Shown here: piece after piece, positions 17,190 to 25,156 of the stretch
Layout: each line of letters begins with the position of its first letter
Position numbering within the stretch: the first letter of the stretch is position 1
DNA from: CAWJFJ01 sp963800065
GTDB lineage: Bacteria; Actinomycetota; Acidimicrobiia; Acidimicrobiales; UBA8190
Assembly (NCBI GenBank): GCA_963800065.1
Contig: CAWCZO010000011.1
Location: forward strand, 248,001 to 312,000
Length of the DNA: 64,000 nucleotides
Direction of reading: 5' to 3'
Position numbers and translations under genes: made by a program
The notes under the pieces: model-generated
The model's database searches: none
What the model saw: only the letters and a program-made list of their open reading frames with translations
What the model was told of the DNA's origin: nothing

Positions 17190-18059
17190 CTATCGCCAAT
17201 CTTGGACTGCTCGGCCGAGGGTCTCGCTCACCTCGGTCCTGAGGAGCGGGGCCAGCGTCGCCGCCGTGACCCCGCCGGAGCCGAGGCGATCGGTTGCGTG
17301 AAAGCAATCCCAAAAGCGGACCAATCCGTCCTCACCGTCGGCGTCGAACATCTTTGCCGCCAGACGCTGCCACCGGTACTGGTACCAGACGTAGTTCAGC
17401 GGGCTCATCGGGTCATCGCCACCCGTGTAGCGGGCTTCGAGCTCCTCCAAAGTGCTGTAACCCTCGGCACGCATCCGAGCGTCAAGGCGCCGACTCTGCG
17501 CTCCCACGGTGGAGAGCACTTCAAGCGTGTCCAGGCTTTCCGGCCGCCTCGTTGCGATGAATGTGTGGAGGGCCAGATTGGCGAAGATCTCGCCCAACCA
17601 GAAGGTCGGCAACCTGAGATCCCCGAGTATCTCGAATGCGTGGCCGAGCTCATGGATCGTGACGAGGTCGAAGAATGGCTGCAGATCCAAATCCCCTGCG
17701 CCGTCGGAGTATGTCGCGAGCAATCTCGCATAACCGCGCGGCGACGCTTCGTGAAGGTCCTGTCCCATTGCGATCCAGAAGTCTCCACTTCCGGCGGGCA
17801 TAACCACGATGCCGGGACGGATCTGACCGTCGTCATCGTCAAAGAACGGCAGCCCGTATGGCTGCCCACTCTCCCAGTCCGCCTCGTCGGCCACGATGAC
17901 GGCGATGTCGGGCTCGACTCCTGAAAACAAACGACTGAAGTAGACGTAGGCGTCGGCGGCGACATCGGCCGTGGCCCGCGCCCGTACCGAAGATCCATCG
18001 CTGTAACGCACCTCAAACGGATAGCCGCCTAGGTGGGCGAGCCCTGATCCCAACGCCAT
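17190..18059 (-). CDS. Putative HELGH zinc metallopeptidase
   Basis: This 289-residue protein contains VTIHELGHAFEILGDLRLPTFW followed by LGEIFANLALHTFIA: HExxH plus a Glu 19-25 residues downstream is the gluzincin zinc site. No signal peptide is visible at the N-terminus (MALGSGLAHLGGYPFEVRYSDG), so it is probably cytoplasmic. I do not recognise a named family beyond the zinc motif. The C-terminal part is helical and Trp-rich (NYVWYQYRWQRLAAKMFDAD). It could be a peptidase or an inactive binding protein. The intact HExxH...E set favours catalysis. It lies alone, ahead of the secreted protein gene on the same strand. Confidence 0.72.
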   Translation of the reverse strand: MALGSGLAHLGGYPFEVRYSDGSSVRARATADVAADAYVYFSRLFSGVEPDIAVIVADEADWESGQPYGLPFFDDDDGQIRPGIVVMPAGSGDFWIAMGQDLHEASPRGYARLLATYSDGAGDLDLQPFFDLVTIHELGHAFEILGDLRLPTFWLGEIFANLALHTFIATRRPESLDTLEVLSTVGAQSRRLDARMRAEGYSTLEELEARYTGGDDPMSPLNYVWYQYRWQRLAAKMFDADGEDGLVRFWDCFHATDRLGSGGVTAATLAPLLRTEVSETLGRAVQDWR

Positions 18060-18321
18060 CAGAGAACCTCCCTGCGCCGGTCGACGAGTATGGCATGCCA
18101 GCTGGAGGTAGTCCTGAACGGACTCAAGAGGGGATCCATCTCGCAGCCCGGTGCGGGATGTAACTCTCAGCGAGGCCCTGGCAGCCGTTACTGGAACTGG
18201 ATACCGCCGGAGTCGCCTTGATGTCGACCGGGCATCGGGGTGTTGAGGCTCCTACGAAATGAATACATGCGATGACGTGGGAGAGCGAGCAGATCGATTC
18301 GTCCCGGTTACTCTGGAAGGC

Positions 18322-18600
18322 ATGCACGCTGAGGGCTGGTACCGAGATCCTTACGACGTCCACACTGATCGCTGGTTCTCCGATGGGAATCCGACAGCGC
18401 TCGTCCGGGACGCTGGGCGAGAGAGCCGAGACCCACCGCCGAATGAGCCCTTCACCGGTCCTTTGGTCGAGTCGGATCCGCATGGGACGTCCGATGCCGA
18501 CGACCTACGACGTGCCGACAGCGATGAAGGGCCGTTCGATCCAAGGAGTGAGTCAGACGGGGTCTGGGATTCGTTCGGGGAGACCACCGGAGGCGACTGA
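18322..18600 (+). CDS. DUF2510-like small protein
   Basis: The start is ATG 18322 after CTGGAAGG. The 92-residue product begins MHAEGWYRDPYDVHTDRWFS, matching the GWYxDPxxxxxxRWxDG core of DUF2510, a short Trp-rich module found at the N-terminus of many actinobacterial membrane and secreted proteins. Here it is followed only by a disordered acidic Pro/Ser/Asp tail and no membrane helix. It converges with a 55-codon gene for a small membrane protein 45 bp away. Function unknown. Confidence 0.58.
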   Translation: MHAEGWYRDPYDVHTDRWFSDGNPTALVRDAGRESRDPPPNEPFTGPLVESDPHGTSDADDLRRADSDEGPFDPRSESDGVWDSFGETTGGD

Positions 18601-18645
18601 CTCAAGCTGCTTGGGCTTGTCCAACCGATCAACTAGTAATGGGAT

Positions 18646-18813
18646 CTACAGGAGGTTGACGACCAGCAGAAGCACCATGGCCAGCACAATGATGGAGATA
18701 ACAATCAGCTGTAACGGTCGCCGACGCGACCCAACGTCATTGTCGATCGCGTTCCAGTCCCACAGGTCGGGATCATTCGGGTCGGGGGGAACCGGACCTA
18801 CTGGCGTTGGCAT
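18646..18813 (-). CDS. 55-residue single-pass membrane protein
   Basis: A short frame from ATG 18813 to TAG 18646 encodes MPTPVGPVPPDPNDPDLWDW, a basic turn (SRRRP), and then one uninterrupted hydrophobic helix (LQLIVISIIVLAMVLLLVVN) at the very C-terminus. The Pro/Asp-rich head with DPDLWDW and tail-anchor organisation look designed rather than random. The family is not recognised. It would sit in the cytoplasmic membrane with its N-terminus in the cytoplasm. Confidence 0.55.
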   Translation of the reverse strand: MPTPVGPVPPDPNDPDLWDWNAIDNDVGSRRRPLQLIVISIIVLAMVLLLVVNLL

Positions 18814-18969
18814 CGATCAAGCATAGATGGCCCCTGAACCGACGGGCTTCTGTCGATCAATATTCAGTGAAAGTGGGCCCGAACGGTTGTCTCTTTCGCC
18901 GCGCAACACTTGCCGACGCACGGTGCCGGTGATTGTTCAGCTGCCTGAGACTTGCTTGAACCCGCCAAC

Positions 18970-19629
18970 TCACGGACTGTTTGTAGTCGGACCCTTGAGC
19001 TGATGGAACACACTCGGCCACGGGTACAGCGAAAGGTGAATGAGCAGGATCACGAGTCCGATGACCACGGTGACGGCTAGCACATGGCACCGAATCTCGA
19101 GATCGGAGAGCGTGCGGTAGAAGGTAGGAAACGGGGCGTCCCGGGCACACCAGAAGGCGAGGGCACTCGGGATCAGGACGAATAACAGTGCGATGAGACC
19201 GTAGATGACATAAGCGAGGACGAACCGATCTGAGTCGAATTCTGCGGTGACGAAGCTTCCCAGTCCCACGATTAGCAGGCCAAACAAGATCAGCCACCAT
19301 GGAAGGTCATCCTGCTTTGGACCCGTCCTTCTGAGCCGACCACGGGACGTGCGTTTGACGGTGCCCTTCGTCACCTGCTCGTCAGCTGTCGCCGCGCTTA
19401 AGGGGTACCGGATGACCTGATAGGCAACGCAGACGATCACGCCGACCACAATCAGAGCTACCCAACTATGCGCATATTCGAGGTGGCCCACCGTCGCTGA
19501 GATCGTTGGCCAGGGGACGTGGCCAGAGAAGGCTGCCAGGCATTCCGTGACCACCACCACCACGGTCGAGATGCCCCACGTCACATAGCCCCACAACTCG
19601 CTATGGTCGGATGCGACCTCGCCCGGCAT
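18970..19629 (-). CDS. Polytopic membrane protein of unknown function
   Basis: This 219-residue protein shows about five hydrophobic helices: WGYVTWGISTVVVVVTECL, WVALIVVGVIVCVAYQVI, WWLILFGLLIVGLGSFV, VLAYVIYGLIALLFVLIPSA and VLAVTVVIGLVILLIHL. A basic cytoplasmic loop (TKGTVKRTSRGRLRRTGPKQ) separates helices 2 and 3. No transporter or enzyme signature is visible. A PTTNSP tail ends the protein. It is probably real because hydrophobicity is strictly periodic in this frame only. Confidence 0.62.
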   Translation of the reverse strand: MPGEVASDHSELWGYVTWGISTVVVVVTECLAAFSGHVPWPTISATVGHLEYAHSWVALIVVGVIVCVAYQVIRYPLSAATADEQVTKGTVKRTSRGRLRRTGPKQDDLPWWLILFGLLIVGLGSFVTAEFDSDRFVLAYVIYGLIALLFVLIPSALAFWCARDAPFPTFYRTLSDLEIRCHVLAVTVVIGLVILLIHLSLYPWPSVFHQLKGPTTNSP

Positions 19630-20111
19630 GGCGAAAAGGGTACAGACCCAGAGGAAGGACCGGGGAAGACTCCATGCCTATTCATTTTCCACTTCCTTGC
19701 CGACCTCGACCATGAGCGAATGGATCCGCTCGCAAAAGTGAGCTGATCCAATTGAACCGGCGACTTCCAGATTGTGATCGGAAGACGACGGCTGTTGCGG
19801 ACCGGCGGGAACGCGCGTATGAGGCCATTGACCTGCGATTTGGATCCTCGATAGGCGACCGGAGGAGGCTTCTTTGCGTCTAGGGAGCGTGCTTCAATGA
19901 CGCTGCGGCTGGTACGACTCCCGGTTGGTTCGCTCGACTGCGCCACGCTCGGGCCGTAGTCAATGCTTGTCTCAATCATCTGTTGTGGCGTCAACTGTCG
20001 CCATGATCAACGAATGACGGGTTCGACCTGCGACCCACTTGTTCACACGACGGGATCAGGATAGACATTTGCGATTCGATTCGATCCTATGGCGCGAGCA
20101 AAGGACACCAG
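19630..20111. other. 480-bp stretch with no supported gene
   Basis: A 137-codon minus-strand frame (19581-19994) lacks a ribosome site and recognisable motif. The segment probably holds the promoters of the divergent membrane-protein and secreted-protein genes. No repeats were noticed. Confidence 0.35.
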
Positions 20112-20741
20112 ATGACTCGGAGAATCGTTCTCATGACCGCAGCGGCGCTGGTGGCAGTGGTGGCTATCCCCGTCGGTGTCGCTTCTGGCGCCCATCTGAA
20201 TGGGGTCAACGGAACCGGGATTACGACCTGTGCGAATAATTGGACGGGAAAACTCACATTCACTCCGCGGTTGAAGAATGGCGGATCGGCAACGACGGAA
20301 ACGGTCGGGATTAAGGCCGTCGCCAAGCCTTGTGCCGCTGGCGCGCCTACTCCGACACTCGGGAAGATCTCTGGCCGAGGAATCATCAGCGGAGCCGGGG
20401 CCAACGACTGTCTGATTATCTTCGCTGGCGGCGGCGTCTTCCCCTTCTCTCCGTCGTTCGCCGAGAGAATCAGTTGGGCACCAGGTGGGATCAACCCGAG
20501 CGGGGTCACTTTTCCGAGTGTTACGGAGAGCAATGCTGCAGACCCGCCGTATGTCAACTTCCGGTTCGGCTCCGGCGTCGTGACCGGCTCGTTTCCGACA
20601 ACGGGTGGGGCCAGCCAGTCCATCAATACCAACAGGACGTTGGCCAATATCAACGGCAACGGGCCCAACAAGTGTGGCGGCGGGGGGTCCGGAATCGCCT
20701 CTCTCTCGATCCGAGCAGCCGGCACTCTTGGGTACTTCTAG
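20112..20741 (+). CDS. Secreted protein of unknown function
   Basis: ATG 20112 starts a 209-residue protein with a clear Sec signal (RIVLMTAAALVAVVAIPVGVASGA). The mature chain is Gly/Thr/Asn-rich, with beta-strand character and two Cys pairs (TTCANNW, KPCAAG, NDCLIIF, NKCGGGGSG). This composition is typical of small actinobacterial exported proteins of about 20 kDa that appear to be all-beta. No enzyme motif. It stands alone ahead of the decayed ABC locus. Confidence 0.68.
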   Translation: MTRRIVLMTAAALVAVVAIPVGVASGAHLNGVNGTGITTCANNWTGKLTFTPRLKNGGSATTETVGIKAVAKPCAAGAPTPTLGKISGRGIISGAGANDCLIIFAGGGVFPFSPSFAERISWAPGGINPSGVTFPSVTESNAADPPYVNFRFGSGVVTGSFPTTGGASQSINTNRTLANINGNGPNKCGGGGSGIASLSIRAAGTLGYF

Positions 20742-21008
20742 CGTCAGTGCAATCCTGTCCCGCCACGGGGTGACCAACCGTTCCCGTGGGCCTCACCCAA
20801 GAAAACAGGCCCGGTTAGCGGACGAGCAGCAGCGGCTTTACAAGGAACGTCCGTGACCGCTGTGTGAACGAAGCGAAAGCGCGCACGGAATGTTCGTTGT
20901 CGCCGAACTATGCAGATGTAATTTATGGGCCGTAGGCACTCGTATTCGAACGGGGCTGGCCTGACGACTGGACGTGCTCGAATCGTGCCGACAGCCGAAT
21001 TCTGCGCC

Positions 21009-21950
21009 TCAGGCCACCCGCCGCCGGACCAGCCAACACGGTCGCGGCGATGAGCAGCACTGACAGCGCGAGCAGCCAGCGGCCTTCAATGAACTGGAAG
21101 GGCCAGAAACCGACTGGCCGGTTGGTAGCTGGCCCAGAGCGTGTAGCCGTGCTGGCTGAGACACTGCGCAAATCCCCCCACGAGTCCCGTCGACGGCTTG
21201 ACGGTCACTCCGGAAGGACAGAAAAGCCCGAGGATGTTGTTCGGAGGCTCGCCCGTGAACGAGAACACGGTCCGGCCACCCTTCGTCCCCCAGTTCCCAG
21301 TCACCCACGCGGAAGAGACAGACAGGCTTTGTTGGCAGGCAACCAACGGCGTCAAGTAGTGCTGACGCAGAACACCCCGACCACAAAGACTAGCCCGGCA
21401 TAGGTGGCCAGAGTGGCAACGAGCGCGGGCACGACGCGACGGATGAGTACACCGGCCAAGCCGCCGATGGCGAAGGCGACCAGCGTCCAGAAGGCGAACG
21501 CGACGCCGCGCAGGTCGAAGACGGAGGCCGCGAGTGAGTTGGTCTGACCGTCAACGATAAAGGGCTGGTAATACCAGGAGAAAAGCAGGCTGAACAGTTC
21601 AGCGGCAGCCGCGGCGAGAACTCCGAGCGCCACGAGCTTGGCGAGCGTCCAGCGCCACCGCCCGAAGCCCTGGGTCCAGGCGTAGCGAAAGGGTGCCCGT
21701 TTCCAACTCGCGGGCCAGCACCGGAGCCCCGAGGAACGCCCCGATGAGCGCTGGGACCGCTTGGAGCAGCAACGGGGAGATCTTCCGCTCGGTGAGGTTG
21801 TAGGTGCTCGTGAAGTAGTTGACCGCATTCACGCAGGCACCCGAGCTGGCTGGATGGCAGCCGATGGCGATTCCGTAAGCGTGGTGCATCTGGCGGCCTT
21901 GGAGCCACAGGTACACGGCCAGCGCTCCCAGCAGAACGGCGAAGCCAACG
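21009..21950 (-). pseudogene. Decayed ABC-2 type permease
   Basis: Pieces of one permease are spread over three phases. In order they are FAVLLGALAVYLWLQGRQMH (N-terminal helix), LETGT, then after a +1 near 21692 RYAWTQGFGRWRWTLAKLV, then after a shift near 21375 QHYLTPLVACQQSLSVSS, then after an extra base near 21107 FWPFQFIEGRWLLALSVLL, and after one near 21035 WLVRRRVA with a stop at 21009. All four lesions are single-base changes. The N-terminus is missing, because the reading joins straight to the ATPase remnant. In intact relatives this is the membrane half of a GntR-linked exporter. Exact lesion positions are approximate. Confidence 0.78.
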
Positions 21951-22134
21951 CGGTGACGCCGCCCGCGGACGGCACTGCTAGGCCGGCAGCCAGGCTCAAC
22001 AACGTGGTCTTGCCCGACCCATTCGGGCCGACCAGCGCGGCCACGTGACCGGCTGGGATCGCGAGCGAGCATTCGCGCAGGGCCCACGTGCTGCCGTAGC
22101 GCTTTCCGAGGCCGGCGGCTTCGATGACGTTCAA
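21950..22134 (-). pseudogene. Truncated ABC transporter ATPase remnant
   Basis: TTG 22134 overlaps the stop of the upstream GntR frame (TTGA). The sequence IEAAGLGKRYGSTWALRECS and the Walker A loop LVGPNGSGKTTLL are intact. Within about 20 residues the ATPase homology then ends and permease sequence begins in another phase. The Q-loop, LSGGQ, Walker B and His switch are absent, so the product cannot hydrolyse ATP. This indicates an internal deletion that fused the 5' end of the ATPase gene to the permease gene. Confidence 0.8.
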
Positions 22135-22660
22135 GCGACACCCTCCGTTTCGCTGAGTGGCGCGCCGTCGCGGGAGCTGCCGCGGCGCTCACGAAAATCC
22201 CGCGACACGCTGGTGAACAGCGCCACGATCCCGTCCTCGTCCAACCCGGCCGTGTAGGCAGCTCTAAGCCAAGTGACCACGGAGCGGCGCAGTCCGGTCA
22301 GCTCGGGAAGTGCGACCTGGGTTACCGACGCCTGGACCCCTGGCCCGGGCGGCCGGTCGTTAGGCCTTTGATCTCGAGTTCGCGGTAGGACTTGAGGACC
22401 GTGTTCGGGTTGATGGCCAGCGACGCGACCACATCTCGCACCTTGGGCAGCTGGTCGCCCGGTCTGAGATAACCGAGCCGCAGTGCGTGCTCCACCTGCT
22501 GGACAAGCTGCAGGTGAGTCGGCACACCAGAGGCGGGGTCGAGCCGAAATTCGATCGCCGATCCCGGCGCGCGTGCTATGGCCGGGCCAGCGCCGTCGGC
22601 AGCGTCATCCGGAGCAGTGTCAGCCTCACCGTCCGGAATGGTCTCTTTATCTATTGACAT
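22131..22660 (-). pseudogene. YtrA-type GntR regulator, frameshifted
   Basis: ATG 22660 opens a frame with the winged-helix GntR domain: FRLDPASGVPTHLQLVQQVE, LRLGYLRPGDQLPKVRDVVA, SLAINPNTVLKSYRELE, GLTTGRPGQG. The frame then stops early near 22322. One lost G in the GGGG run at 22337-22340 explains it: restoring the phase gives VTQVALPELTGLRRSVVTWL and a C-terminal tail to TGA 22131, the length expected of the YtrA subfamily. Such regulators repress their own ABC exporter operon. The surviving 112-residue fragment would keep DNA binding but lose the dimerisation helices. Confidence 0.78.
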
Positions 22661-22666
22661 AGATAA
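22647..22666. promoter_or_regulatory. Palindrome over the GntR start codon (putative operator)
   Basis: TTATCTAT-tgac-ATAGATAA is a perfect 8-bp inverted repeat with a 4-bp spacer, covering the GntR ATG (22658-22660). An AT-rich palindrome in GC-rich DNA at this place fits an autoregulatory site. The overlap with the start codon would suit a leaderless or very short-leader mRNA. Confidence 0.5.
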
Positions 22667-22779
22667 GAATGCAACAGATCAGAACCGACTCGTCAACGGC
22701 CCCTCACTTAGGCCACGCCAGATCGCTCATCGGCGGTGATCGGAACGGGAAACGCAATCGATCCCCTGCCGATTTGTGT

Positions 22780-22830
22780 GTTACCGTTATTTGATAGTTA
22801 CCCTCAATAAGGAGTTACTGCTATTCAAGA
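22780..22830 (+). promoter_or_regulatory. Three 17-bp direct repeats in front of the MFS gene
   Basis: GTTAC occurs at 22780, 22797 and 22814, exactly 17 bp apart; each 17-bp unit ends in A. The block covers the likely promoter and ribosome site of the MFS/TetR operon, so it may be where the TetR at 24360 binds. The repeat is seen; the binding is inference. Confidence 0.4.
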
Positions 22831-24370
22831 TCTCGGGACCCGGAGGTGGTGGGCACTTGGAGCCGTGAGCTTGGCCGTCCTGGCTGTGGGCCTGGACGGC
22901 ACCGTGCTCAGCGTGGCTCTTCCGACGCTGTCGAAAGCGCTCCACGCCTCGGAATCAGACCTCCAGTGGTTCTCGTCGATCTATCTCCTCTTGTTGGCGG
23001 CGTCGATGCTCCCCGCCGGCCTATTGGGTGACCGGTACGGCCACAAGAAGGTCCTCCTCGTATCCCTCGCGTTCTTCGGACTCGGATCAGCGGCATGCGG
23101 GTACTCGACATCCGTGGGTGAATTCATGGCGGCCCGGGTGCTCATGGGAATAGCCGGGGCCGGGATCATCGTGATGGCCATCTCCGCCATGACCGTGCTC
23201 TTCAGCAAGGGAGAACGGCCGAAGGCCGTCGGCGTGTGGTCGGCGGCCAACTTCCTCGCCCTCCCGCTCGGGCCCATCCTCGGGGGCTGGCTCCTGACGC
23301 ACTACTGGTGGGGCTGGGTGTTCTTGATCAACGTGCCGGTGGCGGTCATCGGTTTGGCCGCCGGCGCTGTTCTCATTCCTGAGTCCCGAGCGTCGGAGCG
23401 TCCCGCTCTCGACACCGTGGGGGTGGCGGCTTCAGCCGCTGGCCTCGTTTCATTGATGTACGGCCTCATCAAGGCCGGGCAGGACGGTTGGAGCAACGAC
23501 GGTTCTCTGCTCTTCATCTTCGCCGGCCTGGTGATCCTCGTTGGCTTCTTTGCCTGGGAACGCCGCCTGACCCGTCGACCGGGCGGTCAGCCCCTGCTCG
23601 ATCTGACGCTTTTCCAATCGGCTTCGTTCACCTGGGGAGTGATCCTGGCCGCCGTGGCGGTGCTCGCCATGTTCGGCGTCCTGTTCACCATGCCCCAGTA
23701 CTTTCAGGGCGTGCTCGGAACCGACCCGATCGGATCCGGTCTGCGGCTCCTGTCACTGATCGGTGGGCTCGTGGTGGGAGCGGGTCTTGCCGCCCGGCTG
23801 GCCAACCTCGTCGGCGCCAAGATCGTCGTCACCATCGGCTTCATGCTCCTGGCTGGGAGCCTGTTCATCGGATCCACGACGAGTGTCAGCTCGAGTGGGT
23901 TCTTCACCCTGGCCTGGATGGCCGTCTTCGGCCTGGGGATGGGGATCGCCATGGCCACCTCGGCATCGGCCGCCCTCGTCGAACTGTCCGAAGAGCGCAG
24001 CGGGGTCGGCTCGGCCGTGCTTCAGGCCGTCAACAAGACGGGGGCACCGTTGGGCACGGCCATCCTGGGCAGTGCGCTCAGCACCGGGTATCTCGCCCAC
24101 TTGAGCCTTTCCCGGCTGCCTGGGCCCGCGGCGGAGGTGCGTCAGAGCGTCTTCGGCGGTGTGGCCGTCGCCCGACAGCTCCATTCGGCGGCGCTGTTGG
24201 CTTCTGTCCGAGCGGCATTCGTTGATGGCATGGACAGAGCACTTCTGATATCCGCCGGCATCGCCCTGCTGGGTGCCGTGCTCACCATGCTCTTCCTCCC
24301 GAGGGCCAATGCCTCCACGAACCCGGAGCCAGCTGTTGCGGAAACGGAGGACCGGACCGTTGCCGCGTGA
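22823..24370 (+). CDS. MFS drug exporter, DHA2 (14-helix, EmrB/QacA) type
   Basis: The first standard start, GTG 22865, would cut into helix 1 (RRWWALGAVSLAVLAVGLDG). In-frame sequence upstream back to TAA 22808 holds no ATG, GTG or TTG, but ATT 22823 sits 8 nt after AAGGAG, so I propose an AUU start (515 residues). Family motifs: LDGTVLSVALPTL in helix 1, motif A GLLGDRYGHKKVLL, antiporter motif C-like GPILGGWLLTHYWWGWVF in helix 5. Fourteen hydrophobic helices are visible. It probably exports hydrophobic compounds by proton antiport. The TetR gene overlaps its 3' end by 11 bp. Confidence 0.87.
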   Translation: MQDLGTRRWWALGAVSLAVLAVGLDGTVLSVALPTLSKALHASESDLQWFSSIYLLLLAASMLPAGLLGDRYGHKKVLLVSLAFFGLGSAACGYSTSVGEFMAARVLMGIAGAGIIVMAISAMTVLFSKGERPKAVGVWSAANFLALPLGPILGGWLLTHYWWGWVFLINVPVAVIGLAAGAVLIPESRASERPALDTVGVAASAAGLVSLMYGLIKAGQDGWSNDGSLLFIFAGLVILVGFFAWERRLTRRPGGQPLLDLTLFQSASFTWGVILAAVAVLAMFGVLFTMPQYFQGVLGTDPIGSGLRLLSLIGGLVVGAGLAARLANLVGAKIVVTIGFMLLAGSLFIGSTTSVSSSGFFTLAWMAVFGLGMGIAMATSASAALVELSEERSGVGSAVLQAVNKTGAPLGTAILGSALSTGYLAHLSLSRLPGPAAEVRQSVFGGVAVARQLHSAALLASVRAAFVDGMDRALLISAGIALLGAVLTMLFLPRANASTNPEPAVAETEDRTVAA

Positions 24371-24959
24371 TGGACAGGCGCCCTTGGGCCTGCGGGAACG
24401 CAAGAAGGTGAGGACGCGATCGGCGATCCAATCTCATGCCCTCCGGCTCTTCCGGGAACAGGGGTATGACGCGACCACCGTGCAGCAGATAATCCAGGAG
24501 GCAGAAGTCTCCGAAAGTACCTTCTTCCGCTACTTCCCGACCAAGGCCGATGTCGTCCTATTCGACGACGTGGACCCTCTCATGGTCGAAGCCTTTCGGA
24601 TGCAGCCACCAGAACTGAGCCCGATCCAGGCACTGCGTGGTGCGTTCCGGGACACATTTGCTCAGCTCTCAGCACAAGAGGTTACTGACCAGATGGACCG
24701 GATGCAGCTCAGCCTCTCCGTGCCGGAGCTGCGAGCGGTGATCTTGGATCAGTTCGCCGGTGCCATGCAGCTTTTGGCCGAAGTGCTCGCCGAGCGCACC
24801 GGGCGAGGGCGCGGCGATCTCGGCGTTTCCACGCTTGCGGGAGCGGTCGTGGGAATCGCCATAGCCGTCATGTTTTCGATAGTTGATGACCCCACAAGGA
24901 ATGTCGTCACGTTGCTCGACGAGTCAATAGCCTGTCTCGAAAAGGGATTCGATCTGTGA
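24360..24959 (+). CDS. TetR family regulator of the MFS exporter
   Basis: TTG 24360 is preceded by GGAGGACCGGACCG and overlaps the MFS stop, so the two genes are translated as one unit. The 199-residue protein has the TetR helix-turn-helix: RSAIQSHALRLFREQGYDAT, TVQQIIQEAEVSESTFFRYF, PTKADVVLFDD. The C-terminal ligand domain is helical with a hydrophobic AGAVVGIAIAVMFSIVDD segment. It most likely represses the operon until the drug-like ligand binds. The direct repeats at 22780-22830 are a candidate target. Confidence 0.87.
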   Translation: MPRDGQAPLGLRERKKVRTRSAIQSHALRLFREQGYDATTVQQIIQEAEVSESTFFRYFPTKADVVLFDDVDPLMVEAFRMQPPELSPIQALRGAFRDTFAQLSAQEVTDQMDRMQLSLSVPELRAVILDQFAGAMQLLAEVLAERTGRGRGDLGVSTLAGAVVGIAIAVMFSIVDDPTRNVVTLLDESIACLEKGFDL

Positions 24960-25156
24960 GAATGCTTGAAGGTCGAGCCTTGCACCCGAGTATGGCCGAC
25001 CGGAAATGTGCGCTTTACAAGACTCCTACGATTCCCAACTTGGGTTAGCCTTCAGGACGGGATACACGGCTGTGTTCGGGATGAGGTTAGAACCCGCTCG
25101 TACAGGCGTCCCATGCTTGGCCTATTTGTCGATGACCTCGAGTCGTAACAATCGCC

